Below, piece after piece: positions 39,542 to 52,900 of a stretch of 64,000 nt of DNA (position 1 is its first letter; every line of letters begins with the position of its first letter). The position numbers were made by a program, and so were the translations under genes. The stretch lies in contig OX387602.1 in the NCBI GenBank assembly GCA_947568835.1, positions 7,596,570 to 7,660,569 on the forward strand, given 5' to 3'. The stretch is from Protonemura montana (taxonomy: Eukaryota; Arthropoda; Insecta; Plecoptera; Nemouridae). The notes under the pieces were generated by a model that was not told where the DNA came from, did no database searches, and saw only the letters and a list, made by a program, of their open reading frames with translations.

Positions 39542-40599
39542 CAATATTTTATACTATAAAACAATGTCTATTGCCGCATGCGTTTCGTGGATCGTTCGTG
39601 GATATTCACTACTATTTAGCGAGATCTTGCCCCACCCATTTGTAGCGGAAATGCAATTGTTGTTATGCGGTTTTCGTCTTCCGGTCTCTCCTATGTGTTG
39701 CCGATACTTTTGTAGAACCTGCTCAATGCACATGCAAGATCAAAGCCTTGGCCTCTGATTTATCATCATTTCGTTTCACCTGCTCTGTAACCAGTTCTAA
39801 AAACAGTCGAAATAGCTTCACTGTTACCATTGGCCACTTCGCGCAATTCAAAATTATTTATAATTATAAATTACTAAACAAATCACTCTGGACTTACACC
39901 GAAAATCACGTCTACAAAGCTGTAAAATATTTTGTTTCTAAATTTGCAGCACCGTCTGGCGATTGTGTAATTGACCTTGCATTACGGAAACAATTACGAA
40001 AATTTGCCAGAAATAAAACTGTAACTGGCAAGGAACTGGGGTTGTAACTTTTCGTCCGATTGATTTTCACACTCGTTTGCCAAATCTCATGCTCCTGAAA
40101 TCCCATTGCCATGCCTGCAGCTTGCTCATTGGCGGATATTATTATTTTCACATCGGAAACCACCTGCCGCGACTCATCTTTCGGACATAAATTTGACTAA
40201 ATTAAACAAACACGTTTTTAAAAAAGGAGCACTAGAAAACATATGGAGAGTCTTTCCGGTCTAAAAGGCCCACAGTTCCAACTCTAAAACGTACCCACAA
40301 TTCAGGCACCTTGTCCCCATTCAAAAACCAACCAAAATGTCCTAGTTAAGTTACGTTACCTACCATACAGACCGCCGGTTCATTTTAAACCCAAAACCTA
40401 TCTATAAAAGTAAACAATACAATGATGCTCCACGCACAGGCACAATACAACAAAGTGCGCTCATATTGTCTTATTGTTTCCTTCGACAGGCTGACAGTGC
40501 TATCTCCGAAAGCCATGAGCCTGCCGCGACTGTCGGCGGGCGCAAAGTGGGAGCGAGCTCCCGCTACTACAACTACCAGTTCTGAATGATCACTGTCGG

Positions 40600-40762
40600 T
40601 GTACGGTCGCAGACCGCGCGCGCGCTTCTTCCAACCTTGATGAATGTGTTGTGCGTAAATCGTAGTGCGTGAGTGCCGAGTTGTAGATGAATGCGTAAAG
40701 GTGTGATAGTGGTGTCTGAGGTTAGTGGTGTGCATGAGTAAACGTGTGAAAGAGAGAGAGAT
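40600..40762 (+). promoter_or_regulatory. Putative 5' leader of the monocarboxylate transporter with upstream ORFs
   Basis: GC-richer sequence directly before the MCT start, with GCGCGCGC near 40618 and no TATA box. It contains three upstream ATGs: 40640 (10 codons, stop at 40670), 40687 (ATG AAT GCG, stop) and 40734. The last opens a 51-codon frame that overlaps the MCT start out of frame and stops at 40889. If transcribed, these could lower translation of the main frame. The transcription start site is not determined. Confidence 0.4.
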
Positions 40763-40901
40763 ATGGCGCACGCACCAACTAGTGCAAGAAGACACGATGA
40801 AGATGAGGAAGAGGACAGCGCCGGAAGCAGTTTGCCGCCTCCACCGGATGGGGGATGGGGGTGGGTCGTCGTGTTTGCGTCGTTTATGATACACATTGTC
40901 A
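40763..40901 (+). CDS. MCT exon 1: acidic N-terminus and TM1 start
   Basis: Starts at the first ATG in frame with the MCT signature, after an AG-rich leader. It encodes MAHAPTSARRHDEDEEED, then LPPPPDGGWGWVVVF. Donor TCA|GTAAGT, leaving one base. Confidence 0.9.
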
Positions 40902-43900
40902 GTAAGTATTAGTTTGACACTCTTTAAGTACCCGTTAGATCCATGTTCTACCTATCATGTGCGTATGTCATCGTACACATTTCAGAGAAGCTAATAACAA
41001 GAAGATTTCTTTCTAGTGTAAAAAATGCAATGTTAGCTGTGGTGTCTAGTCCTTACAAAACCACGAATCCCCCCTATGTTTATCACCTGCCAGGATAATT
41101 ACGTCCACAGCACCGACTACCATGCATCATGGTTAGACAGCTGTTCATCTGACATTCGCACGCAAGAAAAAAAAAGTGACCATCCTGATTAACATTCCTC
41201 CTCGTTGTTGTGGCATACATATTTTTTCGGTTAAAATGGAAAACCTGTGGCTGACCACAAAACACTAGGACTATTTGAGCTTGTCACATCCAACGTGTAA
41301 ACCACGTGAGCGTATTGCGTCCACGTGGCGTTGAGCTCACCGCGCGGAGACCTCGTGACGATATGCTTATCGCACTTTCACGCCTTTTTAGTACGTTTTT
41401 AGTACAAAATATTGTCGCCACAGATATTAACACCCATCCACGCGCCACCTAAAACTTGCTAACATTGGATCAACAAGATTCCAAGGCTTCGAATAATTTG
41501 TTTTATCCACACATTTCGGATACAGCATATCACTAAATAGGTCGGTTTGATATCCGTATCCGGTTCTGGCTGATGCAACAGGAAATTTTCTTGCGTATTT
41601 TTCCGTTTGCCTAGCCATGGACATATGAAGACTAGAACTAGTTAAATTCTACATTCGAATTCTACACCCATAGAGCTACTTGCTATTCGCTTATCTTATC
41701 TGGTGTAATAAGCTACCACCAGGATTGTGCTGTGACGCGCAAAAGCCGGCGTATGTTAGTGCGTATTACCTGTAAACCTGACGCTATCTGTAAAAGTGAG
41801 CGTGTAAACAACAGGTATGCGTGAACATTCTTCCCACGGGAAATTTCAAATTAATATTTTGGTGCGCTATAAAATGGTGTTCGTGAAAGATGCTGCCATC
41901 ACGGTCAAAGATCTAAGCCGCTAAGACACGAGTTTATTAAATCGTGATCATTAACTTTTCCCGCGTTAGGGATAAAAAAAATGTCTTCTGCACATGTGCT
42001 GCCAGCATGGTTGTTGTAATGAGCCACCAGAAGGCCTTTTAAGCAACTTAGAGACGAGGGATCAACCGCTAGCTTTAGGCTTTTTGTGGGTTAGATAAGC
42101 TCAATGGAGTTCAACTCAGAAACGATCAAAATAGATGTAAATCCTCCCACATTTTCGTGAACCTAAATTTAGAAATCTATGAAAAAAATTACGTTTTAAA
42201 GTGTTAGTAAACAGGGAGACGATTAATCAGCCTGCCATAGTTATAACAAACACAAAAAATACTCGAGGGACTTTTTTATTTTGCAAAAGATAACTTTAAT
42301 TTATCCAAGTAAATGCATTTTCATGGGAAAAATCAGGGGTAAAAGTGAATTTGGTGCTAGGTATGGTTACAGAAAGTACCCCTGAAAAGTAAAAAGTAAA
42401 AAACACTGACATTTTTTATGGAAACTGCGCGTCCCTCCCAATTTTCTTAAGCAAATACACCTTATTAATTTCTTACAAAAATTCCGTTTCCATCCCAGGG
42501 TTCCATGGCTTTGCATCTCGCTTACAAAAACTTTGAATTACTCGAAGTACTGTTTATTTAGATGTTTCTTTCACAAATTAAAGTAATTACATGTGTTGAA
42601 TATCGCGTTAACCTTGTTGATAGCTCTTGATACGTTGAACTGTGACACAGGTGCGCTGAACGGCTTGGTATTCCGATTTTCAAGCAACCGGCGCGGCTTA
42701 ATGAAGTGCCTATGTACCGCCTAACATCGTCCACAAGCCAGTCATTATTGGTATCTGCAAATTACTTGCAAGAATATATTTGCAATTCAGATTAGTCTGA
42801 TTTCCTGTTTGTACGAACGGTTTCGATGCATTGTTGTCTAAATTAAAGTTCAAAGTAAGAGAGCTCTATATAATCAAGCAGCTGTCTTAAAATCTATTTG
42901 AACGGCTAAAAGTCAACAAATTGAAGCCAGTGACAGTGCATCGCAACTTGAGCGAGAAGATTTTTTTACAAACTGGTTTTATGGTGTAGATCAACTGTCG
43001 AAAGTGCATCTCGTCATTTCGGTTTAATTGTGCCTTGTTTTTTTAAGTCTTTACCTCAAATTTCACCAATAATGAAGGTGAGACCTAATTACAGCGCGAT
43101 TGGCTAAATAATTTAAAAAAGCAGCCAAAATTGGGTCTTTCGTAATAACGACCATTTGTAAAGCAATAAGCAAAGCTGTCAACACTTTAAAGGCTGATTT
43201 TCATTTAGTAAAATGGCAGAGTTTTCCAACTTGTAAAAATACCGAAGTGTACACTTCTTATTTTCTTTTTCTGTGAATTCCACGTGCAACTGCAATTAGT
43301 GGCTTCGCCAATTTATCTCCTTTTCGTTAATTAGTTTCAAGAAGCCCGTTCGTGTGGCAATCGCCGCGATCACCTGGCCGCAATTAAACACAATTCAAGT
43401 GTTTTGCGATCAAGTATCAATCAAATAGGTAGCTCAAAGTGTGCTTCTAAAAATTACTTTCCATATAAAATCAGATGAAGCTGATTAGAGCTCAATTTAT
43501 ACCTCTTCTGATAACAGATAGGTACATGAGGCATAAATTAATTATGATTTTGGTTGCACGGCTATGGATTAATTTAGTAAAAAATGTATTTGAAAAATAC
43601 TTTTAACCACCGTAAACCGTACTTAAACTGTAAAACAATAAATTTTAACTAAAAACTGAAAAATGAATTTTAAAACTTTTTACACTTATATGTAAGCCCC
43701 AGTATGTATGCCGTGCTAGCCTGTAGGAATGTAACGTTGGTCTGGTAATGTTCGGCATTCTTGGAAGGGTTGGGGAGCTTAGGGAGATGGATGGGGTTTG
43801 TGGAGACGGTAGACCACTAGGTCAAATATTTCCGTCCCGCCAATGATAAGACTCTGCCGCTGCAAGTCTAGCGATTTTGTGTCACCTCGTGCCTCGTGCC

Positions 43901-46900
43901 TCGTGCCTCGTCGTGCCCAAACATTTTTGCTGTTTTGCACCAGTTTCTTTTTTTGGCGGCTGCCCGCGCGGTTTTCTATAGAGATATCGCGACACGAACG
44001 GAAGGCCCAACACAATTGATATTTTTTATTACGCATAAATAGAGTTTTATTGCAGTTTTATTGTTGTTTTTGAACATTTTATTGACTTGATGTTATCATG
44101 TTTTATTTTAGACAATTGTAACAGCTTTTTTTTTTGCATTTTAAATTAAATGAATATTTTAAATCAATCAAATCTACTCGCAATGTGAGACCATAATATT
44201 TGTTTCTTTAAATAAATAATTTTGTTTCAACAATGACATGATATGTAGCAGTATTTTCTTAAAGTAATAAAATCACCACTCAACTTACTTTCATAAAAAA
44301 AGTACAAAATTATTCGATAATCACCAACCAAGCTCGATATTACTGGAAGAGATAAGTACCTATGTTCTGGCACAAGTGGGTGGATAGGCTATCTGATCTG
44401 ATAACATACTTACAGGATCGATCACGATTTGATTAAAAATTTCTAGGTCAATCATTTCACGCGGCATCGCATTGCACAAAGCTCAGATCTTTTTTTGCAA
44501 TATCGCGGACTTCTTTCACTTTGATCCGTTTCGAGTATCATGTACGTGTACCAAAGACTCTGTCGCTTCCCAATTTTATTAGTTTATTGCTGTGATTGGA
44601 TTTGGAGCGGTCTGCTTTGCCCGCAGTGTCGTCATTGCTGTGCAATGCGCCGGTTAGCACTAATATCAATTGCATCATGAACTTGTCGGATATTGGCCTG
44701 TATATCTGCAAGATCTTACACTGTAAATTATTCCTAAAAAAATGCCGAAATAAACTGGCGAAGCGTCTTGCTTTCTGTGTTGCACGTTTCTTGGCTCAGA
44801 AGACCATCAGGACCTGCTCAATGCTCATGCCTTTTGTTTTTAGCCCAGATTGCGTGTGCCATCTATATTAGTCTTGTCGCTAGATCATTTTTAAATTCTG
44901 TTTAATATGAAATTTCAATTTAACTTCCAATTTGGTTCTATTTACGGTGCCAATGGAATTGGGCTAACGAATTAATAATTTAGATTTTAGAACATAGTTC
45001 TAAATTCGCGAGATTTAAAGGAGATTGAGCCAGTATGCCAGATCGATCCAATTTATCAATTCTGTCGAGTCAATGACATTACTTAGGTTCGTTGCCAATA
45101 GAACATGTAGCTTACGTAATCTGTTGACAGGACGGTTTTTCCTTTAAAGTATCATTTTACGAATGCCTACTTACACTGTCAACACATTAACTGGTTCTAA
45201 TCGATCGTGCTGAAATCACGGAGGGTACAAAGAGCAAACGACTAGATATTCGATTTGGTATCGATATTTGCCAAAAGGTCAAACTCCCTGCGGGCATGAA
45301 ATCCGAATAGGTTGATTATAGATATCACAGCGACCTCCCCACGCGATTTGTGAAATGCTCCGCGCAAAACCGGGGACGCCCAGCGATTGACACTATCGAA
45401 CACTTCATCAGCGTGCAAATAGTATTCGGTGTCCTGATATTGGAATGATTTTAGGAGGGTAGATGGAAATGATATATTTTGGAGCAAGTTTGGTGTATTT
45501 CTGGAATAATCTTGATAGCCACATTATTTCATTTCGAAACTAATGTGAAATAACCAGTCCAAACCAATAAGTAAAGCAAACATGTTATCAGTGTTTTAGA
45601 CTTTGATTTGCGACATAAGGTTAATGAGATTCGAAATTGTACCATTCTTACTCTAGTAAATATTATTTTCTTCCAGCGATTGCAACATTGTTCACGGAAA
45701 GTGCTAAATCATCTATCGCCTTCTGAATTAGTTGCCAACAAAAAAGAAAGAAGATCACTCTTCGACTTATACCTTTAACGTGTCAGCAGTAAAACTGAAA
45801 GTGCGTAGTTCGAGCCTCGGTGCTCGTGAACGCGATGTTGCCATGAGAATTTGGATCCCACGGGAATAATTCACATGCAGTACACCACTTAAATAATAAA
45901 CATGGATGTGCCAAGACTAAGAGTACTGAAAGCCAAAAACCCGAAGAACAGAAATAGAAAATTGTTACCTTCGCACATTTGACATGACAGTCGTGGATTG
46001 TGAACAGCTTCTGAGCACACATTTTGCATCGTTTATTTGAGTATTAATAACCAGAAAACACACAATCGAGGCTTTTCTATTCATAGCTGTTTGCTTTTGA
46101 ATGTTTGCCTTCCTCTTTGCACTCTCCTATCAATGCATTCTCAAAATACTTCTTTGGGTTCATGTAAATACTGCGCAAAATTGTTGACGTATATTCCATG
46201 CTCAATAACCTTTAATGTAACTAGACATGACATGTGAAAATGAACACCCTAAACAATTGCCACAAAATTGTTCTAAATTGTGCATTGTGTTCTCTAGCAG
46301 CTTTATTTCCCACATGCCCTACATGAATTGTTTCAGAGAACCTTTGTATTTGTTGATTAATCTTCACTAAATGTGTTGTTCTTATTTGGAACCAATTTAA
46401 CAATTAAAAGATTTAAACGTCAATCAATTCATGTCAAATTTAGTCACATTTGATCAGCGTTTGTAACTACAAACATCTGTGCAAAATAAAAACTGATGGC
46501 ACGCTGCAATCTTGCAAAAATGGTTACACAATTTTAAAATTTCTGTAAACATTTCATTTTTTCGTTGAGTGGTTAACATATTAGGGTGATCGTTTGATTT
46601 TTGATTCAAATTTCGTATATGTAGCCAGATAATTTAAACTTTCCATCATGTAACACAAGCGTTTTCTTTTCTTTTCCAGCTGACGGCGTGACTTATTCCT
46701 TTGGATTGTTTTATTCTGAGTTTTTGGATTATTTTGGAGAGAGCAAAGGAGCGACAGCATGGATTGCATCCATCCTCGTGGGAGTCACGCTGTGTTCAGG
46801 TAAATCACCCACCCGACTAACACTTTCGTGCTAAATTTCTATGTACCTACGAACTGCATAGCCTAGTTTACCTAGTGTAGTAACATGTGATAGTCTCATG

Positions 46901-49900
46901 ATAAGGTAAACAGTACGTTTGATAAGCACATACCATAGCGTTTGATATACCTACAATGCTTATCAATTAAACCAAGTACCAAGAATTGCATGTGAGTAAT
47001 GCATTTACAAGAATGTTAAAGCTTTGCCATTTAACCACAAGCAACCTTTAATTAAATCGCTAATTTCGTGTAATTACACGTCCATTGCAAGCTTCCTTAG
47101 CATGAAGTGCAGTTTTATTAGCTCCTAACCAGAACATACTAAATTAGCATGTTATAGATTATTTTGACAAAACTTGATTTTGAGTGACAGATTGTAAAAA
47201 AAATAACTGAAAATCCTTTAACATCAACATTAAAAGCCGAGAAAAATTGTAGGTACAATTTAATTGTAAAATTTAATCGTATTATAAATTGTATGATTTT
47301 CCACCATTCCGTGAATTTTGCTACAGGTATTTCAAACTCAAAGTGTTTCTTGCTGTGAAAATTGCAATTTGAATGTGTGTTATCTTAAATAACCAATTCT
47401 TGAACTCAATAAATATGAAGTGAAGTGAGAAGGTATAGTGATGTCCGCGCAGCCGGTGACAATTTCAACATACTTTGAAGTAGTTTAAAATGCGAAAAAA
47501 AGGCAATTAAAAACTTTTTCTGGACACTTTTTTATAGTATTTCTGTCAATTTGGCGTCTAGCCTAGTTAGGAATTTTGCACATGGTTCAATCTAACACAA
47601 ATTTGAATGTGGAATCGAATAAAGGAATAAAGAGTTCTATCTGATTAAAGTGCTTCGAAAGTAAACTGTGTGGAAGATCTCAATTAAACCTTTTTTCCCG
47701 TTACCAAAATCACTCAGGCCACTCTTATCACTCACGGCAACTGCGTGCGCAGCGGGTGCCATATTATTTAATGAAATTTAATGAGATTGAACCTGAACAT
47801 TGAGTCTAATCCTTAAAACTAAGCAAGAGGGTAAACCTTTTTCTGCAGAGTAACTCTCGCTAAGATCTTTTCTTCGGTACGGAAATTGCTGATATCAACT
47901 CACGTTAATCACATCACTCGTATTACTTACTTCACTCACGGCAGCTGTGTCCGCAACGGTTGCACTGCTAGTTCGACTAATCATGTTTGTCCATGTCAAT
48001 GTATTTCAATTTATGTTGTAATTCACCTATCTGACAACGAGACAATTAAATTTATTGTGTGGATATGTAAATACCGTGGGTATAAAAGACATATGATTCA
48101 GATCACCGTATCAATTGTTACTAAAACGTGCACTGATATTGGTCAACGCTAATTATAACACAAAGAAAGTAAACAACCTTATTATGTCTATAAATAATTA
48201 GTCTTGCGCACGTGCAGTCCACGCGCTCATGCAGCCCAAGAATTAATCATCCTTCTCTTTCATTGTTACCAACATCATAGACTCTTTACTTCCGCACGTT
48301 TTGACATATTACGAAACGATTGCAATAACTTTCCCAATACATTTTTTTGTATTGAATTCCTGTCCAACAGGAATTCAAATCAGCCTGCAAATTGTCTAAC
48401 ACAACGAGTTTTGTCACTTTTATGAGAAACCAGAATTACGGCAATAAAGACAAATTATGCGCAAAATTTCTTTCTGATTTGTTTAAAAAAAGCGTCGGCT
48501 GAAACCTGAAATCGTTTCAGATATGAAGATACATAACGGAAGGGACGAGTTATTGTCTTAAAATAATCTCAAACTCCTCTCTGCAATTACTTGAAACCAA
48601 TCATTAGCGATGTAACATTGTATAGTCAACGACTATCACCAACCATTTCAAAAACTGGTTTCAAACTGCGAATCTCACCAGGAGGCGTCGTTGTCTATGC
48701 GTCGAGTTCTAAGTGAATGGACGATAAGTCTTTCCCGTCTGCAAGCTAACTAACGCCCTTTGCCGTCGTCGTGACCAACCCTATTGTTTCACAGTTTATG
48801 TGACTGGTTTTAAATTCGTTTTTGCATTTTCCAGGGCCGATCTCGAGTTCGTTCGTGAACAAATATGGGTGCCGGTCGGTGACCATCGCCGGTGCCATAC
48901 TGGCGAGTACCTGCATGGCGTTGAGCATATTCGCGAAGAATGTTACCACCCTGTACTTCACGATCGGTATCGGAACAGGTAAGTCTCCTTAAAAGTTTGA
49001 ACTACACTTTGTTACGACTCAAGGGGGATAGTCTTGGCACAAAACACATTGTGTGATGTCTTTTCTCTGGCTTATAGTTGATCTCCTTTGGTTAAAAAGG
49101 AGAGGAAATTCTTCGTTAAAATGAGGAGGTGCAGCTCTTTTCTTAATGCGTGACAAATCAAGTTGAAAACACTTTTTCTCATTATCTTAATCTGTTATAT
49201 ATCGTATCTCTCTTAATCTAAATCTATCAAATTGTTGTAACAATAATAAAGTTGTTTGCTATTCGAGTCCAGCAAGACATTTATTTAATTTTGAGGAGAT
49301 CTGGAATTGCGCACACTCAACCAAAGAAGCTTACGTTTCAACAACCCTTATAGCCCATTTTGGAATCACATGGGTTGAAAGTTCCGCACTTTAAGCAGCG
49401 CACGAGCTTTTTTTCTGATTGCAAACTTCGTATTTTTTGCAAAATGAAATAGATAGTGAGATAATTCTTTACCGAGGTGCACAAAATATGCGCTTTATTC
49501 TCGCGATGACATAGATTGTACCCGGTCCTACATTTAGTAGAGGTTTCTTATCATCTCAACATTTCCTTATCAAAATCGCTACCCTTATTCTTGTTAAATG
49601 GTATTGTAGACCGGCAGTCGCTCTGGGGCCTAGAGTATTTCGCTCATAGATAGATAATTAAGCTCACATTCGATAGTAGGTCTCTTATGTTCGTATGCAC
49701 GTGTACTTTACTTGTGCCCATGGTAATCCCAAACCATCTTCACTTAGTTCAAGTACTGTACTTGAAAATTATGCAACGAACCAATATCTTCCTGCTTTTG
49801 GCGTTTCTTAAGATGCTGTGTAGGAGAAAGCTAATTGAAAACCACACGAGAGGGCTTCAAAGAGAATTTTAATTTACCACAGAGATCGAGCATGCTTGAC

Positions 49901-52900
49901 AAATTGCCTATCCTAGATGCAAAGAGCATTAGACTCAGACTACTTCGAATGTGAGACATCGCATGCAATTCGCGCATACAAGCACCGCGATTCCAGCTTT
50001 TCACTGCGGGTCAAAAGGTGAAAAGGTTATCGAGACACATTGCGCCATTCGAGTTTGCAATTAAAATGATCTTAGAATTGCATGCTCGTATTTTGAAGGG
50101 TATCCATCGTTTTGTTTTCATTTCTTAAGCTTAAATATAAATTCATTTTTTAATAAGTAAGCAATCAAAATAAAATGCAAGAAGAACGTGTTATTTTTGT
50201 CCTCCAGTCTAAAGCCCGGTTTACATGGGAGTATTTTTCTCGGCGGTAGACTCTCAGCGCCAGTCTACTGCCGAGTTTGCTGCTCTAGAGTGCTGGCACA
50301 ATATTGCGTGCGTAGCTGTTTCCACATTTCAGCATAGGCACAAGTTCTCTTCGGAGACATCAGTTGCAACTAGGCACGCCCCGTCAGCTTCGGACACGCT
50401 CGCGGGAACGTTTCTGATTGGTTGGTTTCAACGTAGATCTCTGTTCAAACAGAACATGCGCTAATCGAAAATCTCGGCGGCAGATATCTACTACGTCTCT
50501 TGTACCGACTTGTAGCACATGTTTGGCAATAGTTTCCGTCTACACGGGCATAGTTTTCTCGTGTGGTAGACTGCGGAGGCAGAGAGCCGAGAAAAATACT
50601 CCCATGTAAACCGGGCTTAAGTGATGAATAAATAAGCGGTGTTTGCAAGAAACGTACAGCTATGTCTCCCGCTTTCTGCAGACAGATTACCTGGAGACGT
50701 AGGACAAGCTACTTATCAAGTGTGCTAGAAAGAACATTTTCTTTCACATTCGCTTTACATGCTTATATTAAAAATGTAATATTCTCAACGCATTGCTTTT
50801 TAAATTCCCTCTGCTTATTCGTGCAAAACGAGGTGAACAGCATACAAAATTCTTTGCGACAGCCGGCGAACATTTTCATAGCCTAACAATTTACTTTCTT
50901 CACCCAGGTCTCGGCTTTGGACTGATCTATCTGCCAGCCATTGTCAGTGTGACATGTTATTTCGAAAAATACCGTTCTTTGGCAACGGGTATCGCCGTCT
51001 GCGGGTCCGGCTTGGGGACGTTCATCTTTGCACCCCTCACCGAATTCCTCATCAGTGAGTTTGGATGGCGCGGCGCTCTGGTCATCATTTCGGCTCTTGT
51101 GCTCAACTGCATCATCATGGGCGCTCTGTTCCGTCCCGTGCCCGTGGTCAAATCCAGGGCAAACTCCGTGGCGGAAATCCCCATGGAGGAGGGCAACGCG
51201 TTGCAAACGTCAACGCCGATCCTACGCAACGCAGAAGACGCACCCGAGCGGGAGCTGCAAATCATTGCTCCAACGATAAGTAGGTGTAAAGTGGAATTAA
51301 ATTTGGCTCATCAGAGTAGGGATTTAGGTGAACTGTTAAGATATCAATCTTACACATTGTTCGCATAAGATTGCATGATGTTTACCACCATGATGTTTAC
51401 ACTATGTTGACAACGAACCCTGATGCCTCGGTTAATAACCGAACAGAACGGATCGAAACTATTTTATTGTGGTGACTCACCCAAGGTCTGATAGGGCACC
51501 ATTTTCCTTAACTTTGGTTATCTCACGAAAGCAAGCGAATTTCCAACTCGCCTTACTTTTCGATCTTAGCGTAATAATTAATTTTGTTCCAAAAAAAAAT
51601 GCTGCGCATGTGTAATAAATGTGGCCCCACGGACCGCAACTTAGAAGATCTTTGTACGATGATTTGCTCCAAATTTGAGAGAACTAAGCATGAACGTTTA
51701 TCAAATGTCTCCTTAGGCAACGGCATCCACCGTCCACACAGCATCGGCAACTTTGCGCTGCAGCCACCGAAGAGTATCCAGACCAACAGCAACTCCTCGC
51801 GCAAGAACGGCTCCTACCGGAACTCGGAGATCGCCCGTCTGGCCCTTAGTCAGCCCGCTCTCGACGTAAAAAACCAAGATTATAAGCTCACCTACGGAAG
51901 CCAGAGTCTGCACCGCCGAACAGGAAGCGGCGTCATGTACCGCAAGGACGTGTTTTATACCGGAAGTCTTCATAACATTCCAAGCAACAAGTGAGCTGCA
52001 TTGAATTTGTGTTTGTGCCTATGGGTGCTGCTTGCAAATTTCTGGTACACCAGAAAAATTTCGCGTATCCAGTTTTTGTTCCGATGCTTTTTTTTGGTGT
52101 AACGATTATCAACAGTGTTAACTGTTGGAAAATCTGGAGATATGCCGATCTTCCGATCTGTGAACAGGTTTTTCTTGGCTGTAGTTACAGAAATGTAATC
52201 TAGCCATTTCATGCCCATGTCACATGCAGCATAATATCTACTAAACAGGATATTACTAACATTTGTGGCTATCTCGACATGTGTTTGTGAGTTTTGCAAT
52301 CTCCATTATGGTTCATCTAGCATGCTATTTTCACAAAACACTTAATGAGATGAAATCTCTGTACCACCCCTCTGCTTCAAAACTTTGCCACCACCCAGAA
52401 AACACGAAAGAGACTGCATTTTTAATGTGTGTCAAAAATGTTCAAGGTCCACCCAGAACGTGGACACCGCCGAAGAGGAGCAGCTGATGCACACCAGCCA
52501 GCGCATCAGCCAGCGTATCAGCAACGGACACATCTACTTGTCGACGACGGAAGTCAAGCACCACCGAGACAGAGTCAAGATGTGCGGCTGCGTACCCTGC
52601 TCTAGGGAGACCAGGGACACCTTCACGGAGATGCTTGACTTCTCGCTCTTCCAAGATCCGATTTTTATAATCTTTACCATCTCCAACTTCTTTACTAGTA
52701 TTGGATTTAACATCCCTTACGTTTATCTTGTGGTAAGTGTTCTTGGATTGATTTACAAACCCAATTATCATAAATGTGATGCATTTGCACCCTCAGAGTT
52801 GAGGGTGCGACAGGGTTCAAAAGTATGCTACTGATTATATGGTGTGGGCCAAAAGCACAGACATCAGTGGTTCCTAACTTTAGTCCAGCCAAAGTTGAGG

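Larger units (their letters stand above)
30682..40762. other. Intergenic region between divergent CTLD and MCT genes
   Basis: About 10 kb between the CTLD start (minus) and the transporter start (plus). It contains two short plus-strand frames that look like signal or anchor sequences (31701, 32400), a GATTT repeat, an AT microsatellite and GC-richer patches near 33600-33860 and 35080-35250. No multi-exon gene could be assembled. Confidence 0.6.
46800..48834 (+). other. MCT intron 2
   Basis: 2 kb without a gene. It contains a local duplication (47728-47759 and 47932-47963) and a perfect 12-bp-arm hairpin (48352-48378). Confidence 0.7.

Noticed and set aside
40385..40894. 169-codon minus-strand frame opposite MCT exon 1
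   Set aside because: Antisense shadow of the GC-richer MCT leader and exon 1; no splice or domain support.
45790..45840. Possible tRNA T-arm (AGTTCGAGCCTCGG)
   Set aside because: No matching acceptor stem or D-arm box A could be folded around it; no tRNA gene was found in the window.
50225..50464. 79-codon frame MGVFFSAVDSQ...
   Set aside because: It lies inside the MITE and begins within its inverted end; there is no transposase motif.
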